Below, piece by piece: positions 9,840 through 18,672 of a stretch of DNA of 64,000 nt (positions within the stretch are counted from its first letter, which is position 1; the number at the start of each line of letters is the position of its first letter). Source of the DNA: SpSt-600 sp042408195 (GTDB lineage: Bacteria; Chloroflexota; Anaerolineae; SpSt-600); contig JBHOQL010000042.1 of NCBI GenBank assembly GCA_042408195.1, positions 26,827 through 90,826 of the forward strand, written 5' to 3'. The notes under the pieces were generated by a model. That model did no database searches. It was given only the letters and a program-made list of their open reading frames with translations, and had not been told where the DNA came from. The position numbers and the translations under genes were made by a program.

Positions 9840-10907
9840 TTATCCGGTGAGCCCGTTGGCTAACTTATCCCAGTCAAAGTGGGGGCCGGGGTCGAGCTTG
9901 GTATTGTCAAGGGAGCAGTGCCCCAAAATGCCCCTGAAGGAGGCCAGGACTTCCGGATCCCGATGGTAAATCCCTGGTCCTTCAGGGGGGAAGCTGGGTG
10001 GTATTGAGTGCTTCTGGCATAGATAGCAAACCAACTTGATGAGGCTCTGATATTGAGCCTCAGTGTAAGGCTCCCAATAATTTTCGCCGATTTCTATGGC
10101 TTCACCTTGGTATAGTTGATTGTTCCATGTCAAGAAACCGTTCCGTGTTTTCTTGAGCAAACCCCAGTTGTCTATCTCGATGCCAATTCCTCTCTGATTC
10201 GGGCGGATAATCCTAGCTCTTTCCTCCCGCCTACGGTTCTCTTCCGCCGATAGGCCGGGTCTTGGGGGTATACCAGCATGCCAGGCAGTATCCTCATCCC
10301 GGACAAACTGGTAAATAGTCCCGTCCCTAGCTACAAGGTAATGGGCACTGGCCCTTGACCTCGGATTCTTAAACCAGAAGATGGTGCTTTCGGGGTTTCC
10401 CCCTGCCGTATAATGGAGGACAATAAGGTCTATGGAATTGCCGTCCCTTCCCGGGGTAAAGTTAGGGACGGGCCCTGCATAGACTATAGGCGGTTTCTCA
10501 ACTTCTTCCGGTGTGGGAGGAAGGATGATACCCAGCAGTTGGGCAAGAAGCCGGCGTTCCTCAGCGGCCAGTCCAGGCAGGGATTCTATTGGGGGGCCTG
10601 AGTAGAGTTCGTAGCGGTTGTTGACCAGGTGGGTTAGGCCCGTTCTCTTAAGCAGAGCCCAGCCATTTTCCCCCCGAGCTTCGGCTAACTTGTAGATGGC
10701 ATTGATAAGCTCCTGATTAGTAAACTGGTAGGATGCCACCTCTTCCGGTAACTCTAAAGTGTATTCTCCGGGGGTAAGCTTGTCGGGGGGACCATAGCGT
10801 TCTCTTATTAATTCAAGGCACTTTTGGATTTCCTCCGGTGTAAAACCCTGGGCTTTCAGAATTTCTTCAGGACCAGGGATTCTAAAAGTGATAATTTTAG
10901 GGGACAT
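9840..10907 (-). CDS. N-acetylmuramoyl-L-alanine amidase (Amidase_2/PGRP fold)
   Basis: 355 residues. Residues 155-345 are an Amidase_2 (AmpD/PGRP) domain that cleaves the lactyl-amide bond between MurNAc and the stem peptide. Zinc ligands are visible as His165 (LIVLHYTAGG), His330 (GILGHCSLD) and Asp339 (KLDPGPHFDW); HYLVARDGTIYQ and AWHAG are the other family strands. The first ~140 residues are a helical region of unknown role. No signal peptide or membrane helix is seen at the N-terminus (MSPKIITFRIP), which is odd for a wall enzyme. It may be cytoplasmic like AmpD in muropeptide recycling, or exported by another route. RBS GGGAGAGGGAAA precedes the ATG; moeA ends 19 bp upstream. Confidence 0.88.
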   Translation of the reverse strand: MSPKIITFRIPGPEEILKAQGFTPEEIQKCLELIRERYGPPDKLTPGEYTLELPEEVASYQFTNQELINAIYKLAEARGENGWALLKRTGLTHLVNNRYELYSGPPIESLPGLAAEERRLLAQLLGIILPPTPEEVEKPPIVYAGPVPNFTPGRDGNSIDLIVLHYTAGGNPESTIFWFKNPRSRASAHYLVARDGTIYQFVRDEDTAWHAGIPPRPGLSAEENRRREERARIIRPNQRGIGIEIDNWGLLKKTRNGFLTWNNQLYQGEAIEIGENYWEPYTEAQYQSLIKLVCYLCQKHSIPPSFPPEGPGIYHRDPEVLASFRGILGHCSLDNTKLDPGPHFDWDKLANGLTG

Positions 10908-10926
10908 TTTCCCTCTCCCTTGTGGA

Positions 10927-12180
10927 TTAATAGCAGGTTAGTTCCTCTGGCCAGTCCAGCATCATTACCTTAACCCTGGACCCTGCTTCCGCGCTCTTCC
11001 AATCCTCGGGTATTATAGCCAAACCATTGGCTTTAACCATTGAGGTGAGGATACCAGAACCTTGCTCTCCCGTAAGGCGGGCAAACCATTCCCCACCCCT
11101 TTTCTCTACAGTAACCCTTAAGAAATGCCTGCGGTTGTCCTTGCTGGGGATTTCATCTAGTAAAATGGCTTCAATCGTGGGTTTTTCAAGGCAAGTTTTA
11201 CCCTGCATCTTCAATATCGCTGGCCTGGCGAAAAGCTCGAAGGCCACCATAACTGAAACAGGATTGCCCGGAAGGCCCAGCAGCGGTACCTTGCCTCCTA
11301 AGAGCCCGAAGGCCAAGGGCTTACCCGGCTTCATCTTGACCTGCCAGAAAGTAATTTCCCCCTCTATGGCAAGGACTTCTTTGACTAAATCAAAATCCCC
11401 TACTGAAACCCCTCCGGAGGTTAAAATCAAATCTGCTCCTTTCTCAACTCCCTCCCAAAGTTTGGCTGCTAGCTCGTCTCTTCTATCCCTTGCTATTCCG
11501 AGGATTATGGGGATTCCCCCGTATTTTATAACCTGGGCTGCATTGGAGTAAGTATTAGTGTTGCGGATTTTCCCAGGTCCTGGGGTCTCGCCCAGATCCA
11601 CCAGTTCATCTCCTGTGGCCAGGATGGCCACCCTTGGTCTGCGGATAACTTTTACCCTCCCTTTGCCGAGGGCTGCCAGCATCCCTACTTCAGCGGGCCT
11701 TATGACGGTGCCCTTGCGGAGCTTGAGCTCACCCTTTTTAACATCTTCGCCGGCCTTGCGGATATCGGTTCCCGGCTTCACTTCTTTCAGCACGTAGATA
11801 ACATCACCTTCACGGCGCGTATCTTCAAAGCGGACCACAGCATCGGCTCCGGGTGGTATGGGGGCGCCGGTCATTATGCGGATGGCAGTGCCTGGTTCCA
11901 CAGGTTTTTCGCTAATATACCCTGCAGGGACTTCGTGGATGATGCGCAGTAAGCGTGGGCTTTGAGGGGAAGCCCCTTTTGTGTCCTCGGCTCTGATGGC
12001 ATATCCATCCATTGCACTGTTATCGAGGGGTGGTATATCCATATCCGCGAAGACGTCCTCAGCCAGCACCCGACCGAGAGAATCCAGCAAATCTACTTCT
12101 TCGGGCTCAAGAGGGTGAAACACAGAGAGGACTTTTTCTAGAGCTTCTTCAACGCTGAGCATAGGATAAAAAGCCTCCAT
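10927..12180 (-). CDS. moeA: Molybdopterin molybdenumtransferase MoeA
   Basis: 417-residue MoeA, which inserts molybdate (or tungstate in some relatives) into adenylylated molybdopterin, the last step of Mo/W-cofactor synthesis. Visible: N-terminal domain with PLDNSAMDGYA; MoCF-like domain III with GDELV, TSGGVSVGDFD and GLPGNPVSVMVAFE; C-terminal MoeA_C barrel to EELTCY. The start was moved from a longer upstream frame to ATG 12180 (MEAFYPMLSVEEAL), where a G-rich RBS (GGGGGGG, 7 nt away) lies and where homologues begin. It is the first gene after a good promoter at 12,208-12,237. The cofactor would serve the two aldehyde:ferredoxin oxidoreductases in this window; that link is inference. Confidence 0.95.
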   Translation of the reverse strand: MEAFYPMLSVEEALEKVLSVFHPLEPEEVDLLDSLGRVLAEDVFADMDIPPLDNSAMDGYAIRAEDTKGASPQSPRLLRIIHEVPAGYISEKPVEPGTAIRIMTGAPIPPGADAVVRFEDTRREGDVIYVLKEVKPGTDIRKAGEDVKKGELKLRKGTVIRPAEVGMLAALGKGRVKVIRRPRVAILATGDELVDLGETPGPGKIRNTNTYSNAAQVIKYGGIPIILGIARDRRDELAAKLWEGVEKGADLILTSGGVSVGDFDLVKEVLAIEGEITFWQVKMKPGKPLAFGLLGGKVPLLGLPGNPVSVMVAFELFARPAILKMQGKTCLEKPTIEAILLDEIPSKDNRRHFLRVTVEKRGGEWFARLTGEQGSGILTSMVKANGLAIIPEDWKSAEAGSRVKVMMLDWPEELTCY

Positions 12181-12207
12181 CGAAATTCCCCCCCAAATCT
12201 TAGAGCC

Positions 12208-12237
12208 ATTATACCAAAAATGGAAAGGGAAGTGCAA
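12208..12237 (-). promoter_or_regulatory. Sigma70-type promoter of the moeA operon
   Basis: On the minus strand, TTGCAC (12,232-12,237), an 18-bp spacer and TATAAT (12,208-12,213). The predicted transcript starts about 20 nt before the moeA ATG. No other convincing promoter is seen upstream of the six genes that follow, so they probably depend on this one. Confidence 0.7.
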
Positions 12238-12374
12238 GGATTGGAGCTAAACAAGGATTGATTCGAGCGTGGTAGGATACCATTAACACTAATACACTAA
12301 CGGCTTGGGAAGCTTTCCCACTGTTTGCCTGCGGAAAGGTAGGAGCCACACCCCTATTTTAAATGCTCCTTTTC

Positions 12375-12720
12375 CCGGGGCTTGGGGGTGTCCCTCCACG
12401 AAAACAAGATTGGGTAAGGGACAAACCCTTGCCACCGCCCACGAGTGGGGCCCTGAGCCACGGTAAACCCACAACCCACGAGGGTGGGCAAAACTGGGGA
12501 GCCAGGGGGTGGCCTCCTGGCAAAGGTTTTGGGGTATGTGCCCCCAAAGAACTCCAAATGGGGGCAAACTGCTACCTCTGGCAACCCGCCCACGAGTGGG
12601 ACTTTGAGCCATGGCAAACCCAAAGCCCACGGGGGTGGGCAAAACTGGGGGTGGAGGGGCTTGCCTTCCGCTGGTGCCGCTGCCTACGAGCGTGGCCTTG
12701 CATGGGGATGGGCAAAAACA
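12375..12720. repeat. Tandem ~150-bp imperfect direct repeats, hairpin-rich, non-coding
   Basis: The gap between moeA and the cupin gene (12,241-12,914) holds two well-conserved units and one decayed partial unit with a period of about 150 bp. The best matching cores are 12,431-12,499 and 12,581-12,650. Each contains CCCACGAGTGGG (a perfect small hairpin), then AGCCA-GG-AAACCCA, then CCCACG-GGGTGGGC followed by AAAACTGGGG; a weaker copy of the core lies near 12,674-12,718. The 80 bp between cores also align loosely. The units start in different reading frames and the open frames over them are low in coding character, so this is read as non-coding repeat DNA, not a gene. Confidence 0.65.
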
Positions 12721-12892
12721 AGAGTGAGGGAGACGTCCACCACATTTAAGGATGGGCTGGAAAGCTTGTCCTAAGATTCGCCCACAAAGGTGAGCAAATC
12801 ATGGGCGCAAAGGGCCTGATTCTAACGGTTGTGGAATACATCGCCCCCAGAACATTTAAAGCTAATTTCCCTCGTGGGGCGGACTTTTGTCT

Positions 12893-12920
12893 TTGATAAA
12901 GGAGATAAAGGGTGTATAAT
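12893..12920 (+). promoter_or_regulatory. Promoter of the cupin-MFS operon
   Basis: TTGATA (12,893-12,898), 16-bp spacer, TATAAT (12,915-12,920), followed 30 bp later by AAAGGAGGAGGGC and the cupin ATG at 12,951. Clean sigma70-like match. Confidence 0.75.
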
Positions 12921-12950
12921 GCAATAACCAAACGGCGAAAGGAGGAGGGC

Positions 12951-13298
12951 ATGATAGCTCTACATTACACTGAAGTGGAACCTCAGGAAGTTTATGGCAT
13001 CCCGGGGGTGAAAGTTCGCTGGCTTGTGGGCAAGAAAGAGGGGGCTCCCAATTTCGCCTTCCGAATCTTTGAAATGGAACCTGGGGCTGTTATCCCATCC
13101 CACGAACATGAATGGGAGCACGAGATTTTCGTCCTGGCAGGCAAAGGGATAGTGGGGGTTAATGACGTAGAAAAACATATTGAGCAAGGAGACTTTGTCC
13201 TTATCCCTCCTGGCGCCCGCCACAAATTCATAAATATTGGTGAAAGCCTTTTCCAATTCATTTGCGTTATCCCCCTTAAGGGTGATACGAGGCCTTGA
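12951..13298 (+). CDS. Single-domain cupin protein
   Basis: 115-residue double-stranded beta-helix protein. Cupin motif 1 is PSHEHEWEHEIFVLAGKG (His, His, Glu metal ligands) and motif 2 is GDFVLIPPGARHKF (last His ligand), so a mononuclear metal site is expected; the small molecule or function is unknown. The start was placed at ATG 12951 (MIALHYTEVE), not the upstream frame start, because AAAGGAGGAGGGC lies directly before it and the earlier ATG overlaps the -10 box. The stop TGA overlaps the TTG start of the MFS transporter by 4 bp. Confidence 0.88.
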   Translation: MIALHYTEVEPQEVYGIPGVKVRWLVGKKEGAPNFAFRIFEMEPGAVIPSHEHEWEHEIFVLAGKGIVGVNDVEKHIEQGDFVLIPPGARHKFINIGESLFQFICVIPLKGDTRP

Positions 13299-14467
13299 GT
13301 CGCAGGTTTAATATCTACGCCCTTCTGACCAGTTCCTTCCTCAGCGGCTTCCGGATGAACCTTGTGAATGCGATATGGCAGCCCTTCATCCTGAGCCTCG
13401 GAGCCTCTATGTCGACTCTGGGTCTTGTGGAGAGTCTATCCGGTCACCGGGGCATCATCACCGCTCTAGTCCAACCTATAGGGGGTTGGCTCTCCGACCG
13501 GAAAGGTCGTAAGCCCTTCCTAATCCTGGGGAATGTTCTGGTAATTTTTTACCTCGGATTATGCATTCTGGCTTTTTACTACAAAGATTGGCGGATCATC
13601 TTCCCTGCCGCAATTTTCCTTGGCCTTTCGGGCTTCTCAAGGACTGTTCAGTCCTCTCTGGTAGCTGATTCGGTTCGGGAAAAAGAGCTGGGCACTGCCT
13701 ATAGCTTGGTCATGAGTGCTTTCCTTGTCCCGGGCGTTTTCGCTCCCGCTCTAGGAGGCTTCATAGTCGATAGTTTGGGGTTCGGAGTTGTTTTTGCTCT
13801 GGCGCTGTTGCTGGAGGCTCTCGCTCTGTTGCCCCTTGTAAAATGGATAAAAGAGACGGTAACTCCTGATTTAACTTCGCATCTTTTCCCCCGGAGCGAA
13901 TCGCTAATCAAAATCTTTTCCCCGCCCGCTCACTTACGCCCATTCTACATAGCAGTGGCTGCCGATTCTTTTTCCTGGGGATTGGGCTATGGCATCCTTT
14001 ACGGGATGCTTGCCAAAACCTACGGCCTTTCCACTTCCCAGATCGGGCTCATAGTGAGTGCATCTTTTACCACCTGGCTCATCTTCCAGATGCCTGTGGG
14101 AAAGCTTGTAGATCGCTTCGGTGATTTCAAATTCCTGGTGATTTCAGAATTGGTGGGGATTCCTCTAATGGTCGGCTGGCTTGTTTTCAAGTCCTTTAAG
14201 GCTTTCATCTTCCTACAAATCCTTTGGGGACTTGTGGCAGCCACTTGGGTGCCAGCTGTGCAGTCTTATGTGGCCCTGAGGGTTAATCAGGAAGAAAGGG
14301 GAGAAGCCATAGGCCTTCTTAACGCCTTTCGGGGGCTTCTTTCATTCCCTTCGCCTTTCTTAGGGGGGGTTATCTACGATCTTGTAGGCTTCAAAGGCCC
14401 TATTATAGCCAATCTGGTCGGGATACTTATCGTTCTCGCCATTTTCCTGCTGTTGGTCAAAGAGTGA
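13295..14467 (+). CDS. MFS transporter
   Basis: 390-residue major facilitator superfamily permease with about 12 transmembrane helices. The loop 2-3 signature is visible as GGWLSDRKGRKPFLILG near residue 70, and its weaker C-terminal half copy as GKLVDRFGDFKFL near residue 270. Substrate unknown. TTG is used as the start codon inside the TTGA overlap with the cupin stop, implying translational coupling. The cupin may therefore act on the transported compound or regulate its use (inference). Confidence 0.88.
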   Translation: MSRRFNIYALLTSSFLSGFRMNLVNAIWQPFILSLGASMSTLGLVESLSGHRGIITALVQPIGGWLSDRKGRKPFLILGNVLVIFYLGLCILAFYYKDWRIIFPAAIFLGLSGFSRTVQSSLVADSVREKELGTAYSLVMSAFLVPGVFAPALGGFIVDSLGFGVVFALALLLEALALLPLVKWIKETVTPDLTSHLFPRSESLIKIFSPPAHLRPFYIAVAADSFSWGLGYGILYGMLAKTYGLSTSQIGLIVSASFTTWLIFQMPVGKLVDRFGDFKFLVISELVGIPLMVGWLVFKSFKAFIFLQILWGLVAATWVPAVQSYVALRVNQEERGEAIGLLNAFRGLLSFPSPFLGGVIYDLVGFKGPIIANLVGILIVLAIFLLLVKE

Positions 14468-14468
14468 G

Positions 14469-15380
14469 ATGCCGGGCAAGGAAGAAATAAGGCGATTCAT
14501 ATGGGAAAAGCTGGAGAGGGAAAACATCGCCGACTTCCCCAGGCCTTGCAGTGGTCGCATACCCAATTTCATAGGTAGTCAGGAGACAGCCCTTTGGCTC
14601 CTGAGGATTCCAGAATTCAGAAACGCAAGGTGCGTATTTTGCCCTCCGGATTTTGTCCTAAAAAGCGTTAGGGATCTCGTCCTGCGGGAGGGAAAGGTCC
14701 TAGCTGCAGCCTTGCCCCATATGAAAGGCTTCGTGGAGCTTGTAGGTGAAGCCGATACCTCTATTCGGGGTCTTGCTCGCTACGGTAAACCCTTGAAAAC
14801 TCCTGTTGATTTCATAGTTCAGGGAAGTGTAGCTGCCGATCCCTATGGCAACAGGCTTGGCAAGGGCACAGGCTACGGGGATCAGGAAATCGCTTACCTC
14901 AGGAGACGGGGGCTCCTGCGAGAAGGCTGTAAGATAGCCACTATAGTGCACGATGCTCAAATAGTAGAGGATCTTTCCCCTTTCATGGAACCTCACGATA
15001 TACCCGTGGATTACGTTCTTACACCCACCCGTTGGTTTATAACCACGCCAGGGGATGGGAGGATTCACGAGGTTACAATCCACAAAGTCTGGGAGGAAGA
15101 AATAGCTGCCGGCAGGAAAAAAGTGGAAGGACGGCTCTGGCGAGGCCGCTTCCGCCGGATTTTAAGGGGCGATAAGCTCAGGCTCGGTTCGGTGGAAGCC
15201 ATCGTCAGAGCGGTGGTCTGGTACCCTTCTTTCCGAGCCATGCTGGTTGGAGAGGGGGTTGAAGCGGTCGTCCCCGGCGCTAGAAACAGAGAAGAAGCCA
15301 TGAAAGTTTACAGGCAGATATATTCGGAAGATGAGGAAAAGCGTTATGGGGTTGTGGCCTTCAGGCTCTCCCTTCAGTAA
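14469..15380 (+). CDS. 5-formyltetrahydrofolate cyclo-ligase-like domain fused to an ASCH domain
   Basis: 303 residues in two domains. Residues 3-200 resemble the 5-FCL/MTHFS family (MTHFSD-type): KEEIRRFIWEKLE at the start, VDFIVQGSVA near 113-122 and GKGTGYGDQE at 131-140, which corresponds to the GRGGGYYDR-type loop. Residues 203-301 match the ASCH (PUA-like) pattern: HKVWEEEIAAGRKKVEGRL, GDKLRLG, a YPSFRAMLVGEGVEAVVPG stretch, EEAMKVYRQIYS and a final GVVAFRL strand. ASCH domains bind RNA or modified nucleosides. The fusion is unusual; whether the N-terminal half is a true cyclo-ligase is uncertain. It starts 1 bp after the MFS stop and is overlapped by the next gene. Confidence 0.75.
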   Translation: MPGKEEIRRFIWEKLERENIADFPRPCSGRIPNFIGSQETALWLLRIPEFRNARCVFCPPDFVLKSVRDLVLREGKVLAAALPHMKGFVELVGEADTSIRGLARYGKPLKTPVDFIVQGSVAADPYGNRLGKGTGYGDQEIAYLRRRGLLREGCKIATIVHDAQIVEDLSPFMEPHDIPVDYVLTPTRWFITTPGDGRIHEVTIHKVWEEEIAAGRKKVEGRLWRGRFRRILRGDKLRLGSVEAIVRAVVWYPSFRAMLVGEGVEAVVPGARNREEAMKVYRQIYSEDEEKRYGVVAFRLSLQ

Positions 15381-18066
15381 GAAAATAGGGCTTGCCTTAA
15401 CGAGTGGTGGACTGGCCTTCTGCCTTTACCTTCGTTCTCTTGCCCCCGGCGTTCTATCCTACGATTTTGCCGAATTTCAGTACCTCCCGGCAAAGCTCGG
15501 CTTACCTCACCCCAACGGTTTCCCATTCTACATGCTCCTGGGCTGGCTCTGGTCCAAGCTGCCCATCGGAAGCCTTGCTTTCCGAATGAACCTGCTCTCC
15601 GCCGTTGCCGGCGGGATGGCTGTAGCCCTTTTTTCCCTGCTCCTGCGGGAGCTCAGCAGGCGAAGCGATGTTGCACTGGCTGGCGCCTTTTTCCTGGCTC
15701 TGATGCCCTCTTTCCGGTTTTACTCGTCCGGAGCCGAGAGATACACGCTGCTTATGTTTTTCCTTTTGGCCAGTTTTCTTGAAGGGACGCGGTGGGAGAA
15801 GAGTGGGCAGCTCAGACATGTTGTCTTGAGTGCGCTTTCAATGGGGCTAGCCCTGGCTACGCACCCCGCAGCTTTCCCCGCATTCCCGTTCTGGCTTTTC
15901 TACCTCATCTTTTCCCGCCCCCGCCACTTTTTCTCCCGTCCATCGCTTCTGGCAGTGGGGACCTTTCTCCTACCCTTGGCCCTTTACCTCTACATCCCCT
16001 GGAGATGGGTTTCCCTGGCTCGCTATCCGTTGGTCCCGGAGCTGGGTGTATCGGAATCTATATACCGTGGGCTTGCTTTTGTGTGGTATACACCAGGGCT
16101 TTCGTTGAGAGCTCTGTGGGACTATACAGCTGGGTATGGAAGTTATGGTTTCAGCCTGATTAAGGGCGGGTGGAAGGAAGCAATCTCCTCTATTGGCCAA
16201 GCGAAAGATCTTTTGCTCTCAGAATTCCCACTCCCTCTGATGCCATTGGCTCTCGCAGGCTCATCTTTTCTACTATTGAAACGTCCGAAATTCTGGTTTG
16301 CTTCCGTGGGCTTTGCCAGCGCTGACCTTCTCTTAACAGTTTACGTAAGGTTGGGCAAACCGGAAGCCTACCTCTTGCCAGCCTTCGGACTTTTTGCCCT
16401 CTGGCTTGGACTGGGGATAGGTGTTTTCTCGGAAGCGTGGGAGAGGATCAGGTTGCCGAAATGGGCCTTATGGGGGCTTGCAATTGCGTTGCTTCTGGGC
16501 TTTTACTGGAACAGTAAACCCACAATTTCCATTAACCGCTTTGCGGGGGTCGAAAGCTGGTGGAGGGAAGTCCTGAGCTATCCCCTAGAAGAGGGAAGCG
16601 CCCTCATGGCCCACTGGGGAGACCTCACCCCTTTCTGGTATTTTCAACAGGCCGAAGGTCTCAGGCCTGACTTGCTGGGTCTTCATCCACCCGAAAGCGG
16701 TTTGGCTTCTCGATGGCTTTCGGGAGGTAGAGCTCTCTACCTGGCTGGCCCTACCCACAATTTTGACCCCGATTTCCCAAAGGGTTTCAGAGTTATGCCT
16801 TGGGGAAAGCTCCTGCGCGTCCTTCCCCCAGGCGCTGAGCTTTCCTGCCCGGATAGACTCATACAGGCTCCGGAAATTTCAATCTGGCCCATTGCAGTGA
16901 AAAGCTGGAGGATCCATGAAGATAGCGGCCTTTTGGAGCTGTGCTGGGAAGCTTTGGACGATTTTCCCATCGGCCTTTACTTCAGTGTGCGGTTGCTTCA
17001 CCAAAACGGTGCGCTCATCCATCAGAAAGATGAACCTCTTGTGCCTCATTGGTATCCCCTTCCGGAAATTAAGGCTGGGGACAAAGGCCTTTTCATAACC
17101 AAGCTGGATATCCCAGGAGGGATCGCTCCGGGAAACTACCGGGTTGAGTTTGCTCTTTTCGCTCTGAAAGGTGAGAAATGGGAACAATTAGGTTCCTCAA
17201 TTTTCCCTGGGGAAATTCAGCTTTCCAAGCCTTTTACTCGGCCGGAAAAGAATGATAGAATTTTGTTCCTTAAACCCCGAGTGGGGCCTTTCCGTGTGGC
17301 AGCCTTCAAAGTCTCCGAGGGACCTGTCCGACCAGGGGATCCGGTTCGGCTGGAGATAATCTGGGAAGCCGCCGAAATACCAGGAACAGATTATTCGGTG
17401 GTTCTACGGATAAGAGATGCCAGAGGAGTTGTAAAAGTTTTGGAACCGCAACCCCTTTCTCCCGGTTACCCCACTGACCAATGGAAAAAGGGGGAAAAGA
17501 TCAGAGGCATCTACGACTTCCGCGCCCCCAGGCACATCTTCGGAAGGGCCTTTTGGGTTGAACCTGTCATCATATCCCCAAAGGGCGAGGAAAAGTGGAG
17601 ATGGGCTGCGTTCTACGCTGGCCCTTTTTTCGTACGGGATCGCTCTCACCTTTGGGAACTGCCCGAAAGCGCAATACCGGTTGGCATAAGATTCGGAGAG
17701 CTGGCGGAGCTTGCAGGGTATACCCTGGAAAGAGGAGAGGAGCTGGAGCTGACGCTCTACTGGAAAGTTCTGAATGAAACCGAAAACTCCTACAACGTTT
17801 TCGTCCACCTGGTGGATGAGGCTGGGCGTATCGTGACCCAGCATGATGGTATTCCCTCCCAGGGTGCTCATCCCACCAACATATGGATTAAGGGCGAATT
17901 GATAGAAGACCTCCACATCCTCAGGGGGGAAATCCCTCCCGGCCGATACATAATCCTCGTGGGCCTTTACGATCCCAGGACAATGGAAAGGCTGAGGGTT
18001 GAGGCTCCCAATAATGCTTTCCCGCTCGTTACAATTGAAAAACAAGGCAGCGGAGGAACCAGGTGA
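15346..18066 (+). CDS. DUF2723 / GT-C membrane glycosyltransferase with beta-sandwich tail
   Basis: About 906-residue protein. The N-terminal ~400 residues have ten or more membrane helices and the DUF2723 pattern (YDFAEFQYLPAKLGLPHPNG near residues 40-60 in external loop 1, then RMNLLSA and SSGAERYTLLMF). These enzymes are GT-C protein or lipid glycosyltransferases, related to O-mannosyltransferases. Residues ~500-900 are three or so extracellular Ig-like beta domains rich in GLYF, PGNYRVEFALF and PGRYIILVGLYD strands, a form common in Chloroflexota. ATG 15346 was chosen because GAGGAAAAG lies before it; ATG 15331 is also possible. Either start overlaps the end of the ASCH fusion gene. Acceptor unknown. 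Confidence 0.8.
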   Translation: MGLWPSGSPFSKKIGLALTSGGLAFCLYLRSLAPGVLSYDFAEFQYLPAKLGLPHPNGFPFYMLLGWLWSKLPIGSLAFRMNLLSAVAGGMAVALFSLLLRELSRRSDVALAGAFFLALMPSFRFYSSGAERYTLLMFFLLASFLEGTRWEKSGQLRHVVLSALSMGLALATHPAAFPAFPFWLFYLIFSRPRHFFSRPSLLAVGTFLLPLALYLYIPWRWVSLARYPLVPELGVSESIYRGLAFVWYTPGLSLRALWDYTAGYGSYGFSLIKGGWKEAISSIGQAKDLLLSEFPLPLMPLALAGSSFLLLKRPKFWFASVGFASADLLLTVYVRLGKPEAYLLPAFGLFALWLGLGIGVFSEAWERIRLPKWALWGLAIALLLGFYWNSKPTISINRFAGVESWWREVLSYPLEEGSALMAHWGDLTPFWYFQQAEGLRPDLLGLHPPESGLASRWLSGGRALYLAGPTHNFDPDFPKGFRVMPWGKLLRVLPPGAELSCPDRLIQAPEISIWPIAVKSWRIHEDSGLLELCWEALDDFPIGLYFSVRLLHQNGALIHQKDEPLVPHWYPLPEIKAGDKGLFITKLDIPGGIAPGNYRVEFALFALKGEKWEQLGSSIFPGEIQLSKPFTRPEKNDRILFLKPRVGPFRVAAFKVSEGPVRPGDPVRLEIIWEAAEIPGTDYSVVLRIRDARGVVKVLEPQPLSPGYPTDQWKKGEKIRGIYDFRAPRHIFGRAFWVEPVIISPKGEEKWRWAAFYAGPFFVRDRSHLWELPESAIPVGIRFGELAELAGYTLERGEELELTLYWKVLNETENSYNVFVHLVDEAGRIVTQHDGIPSQGAHPTNIWIKGELIEDLHILRGEIPPGRYIILVGLYDPRTMERLRVEAPNNAFPLVTIEKQGSGGTR

Positions 18067-18180
18067 ACCGTTGCGATCCCCTGCCGCCATGGCCATTCCA
18101 ATGCCATTAGAAGAGGCAAGGCTCCCATGCACTTGTCTCAATTATTGCTTACGTGGTAAAAAGAAATTGAGGAGGTTGTT

Positions 18181-18669
18181 ATGCTCAGGATAGCGGTTAT
18201 AGGAGGAGCTCTGTGCGATCCGAAGACAGCTGCATTGGCCGAAGAAGTGGGGAGGGAAATAGCTAAGCGTGGGGCTATCCTCATATGCGGTGGGCTCGGA
18301 GGTGTAATGGAGGCTGCTTGCCGCGGTGCCAAGTCCCAGGGAGGCCTTACTATAGGAATCCTCCCGGGAACAAATCCAGCTGATGCTAACCCTTATGTGG
18401 ATATACCCATTGTCACTGGGATGGGAGAAGCCAGAAATGTAATAGTAATACGCTCTGCCCAAGCCGTTGTGGCTGTTGATGGAGAGTATGGAACCCTTTC
18501 GGAAATTGCCTTCGCCCTTAAATTCGGAATTCCGGTCGTTGGCTTGAAAACCTGGGAACTTTTCCGAGAGGGCAAGAAAGTTGAGGACATTGTGGAAGTG
18601 GAGACTCCGGAGGAAGCGATAGAAAAAGCCATAAGCCTGGCGAAAGCCAGAGCAGTATACAGGGGGTAA
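18181..18669 (+). CDS. TIGR00725-type LOG-family-like nucleotide-binding protein
   Basis: 162-residue Rossmann-like protein of the LOG/DprA superfamily branch known as TIGR00725. ICGGLGGVMEAACRGA near residue 36 corresponds to the nucleotide-binding GGxxGxM loop and VDGEYGTLSEIAFAL near residue 99 to the second PGGxGT-like motif. Here GG is replaced by GE, so lysine-decarboxylase-like nucleoside phosphohydrolase activity is doubtful. Strong RBS GAGGAGG before ATG 18181. A weak promoter (TTGTCT 18,133-18,138, 18 bp, TAAAAA) may start a unit with the phosphoribosyltransferase 3 bp downstream. Confidence 0.8.
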   Translation: MLRIAVIGGALCDPKTAALAEEVGREIAKRGAILICGGLGGVMEAACRGAKSQGGLTIGILPGTNPADANPYVDIPIVTGMGEARNVIVIRSAQAVVAVDGEYGTLSEIAFALKFGIPVVGLKTWELFREGKKVEDIVEVETPEEAIEKAISLAKARAVYRG

Positions 18670-18672
18670 ACG

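Noticed and set aside
12354..12749. Several overlapping frames of 60-130 codons over the tandem repeats, with repeat-like peptides
   Set aside because: Frames exist on both strands at once, copies of the repeat fall in different frames, and none has an RBS; this is repeat DNA.
17404..18141. 245-codon minus-strand frame opposite the tail of the DUF2723 gene
   Set aside because: The plus-strand beta-sandwich repeats are clearly coding; the antisense frame shows no motif or RBS.
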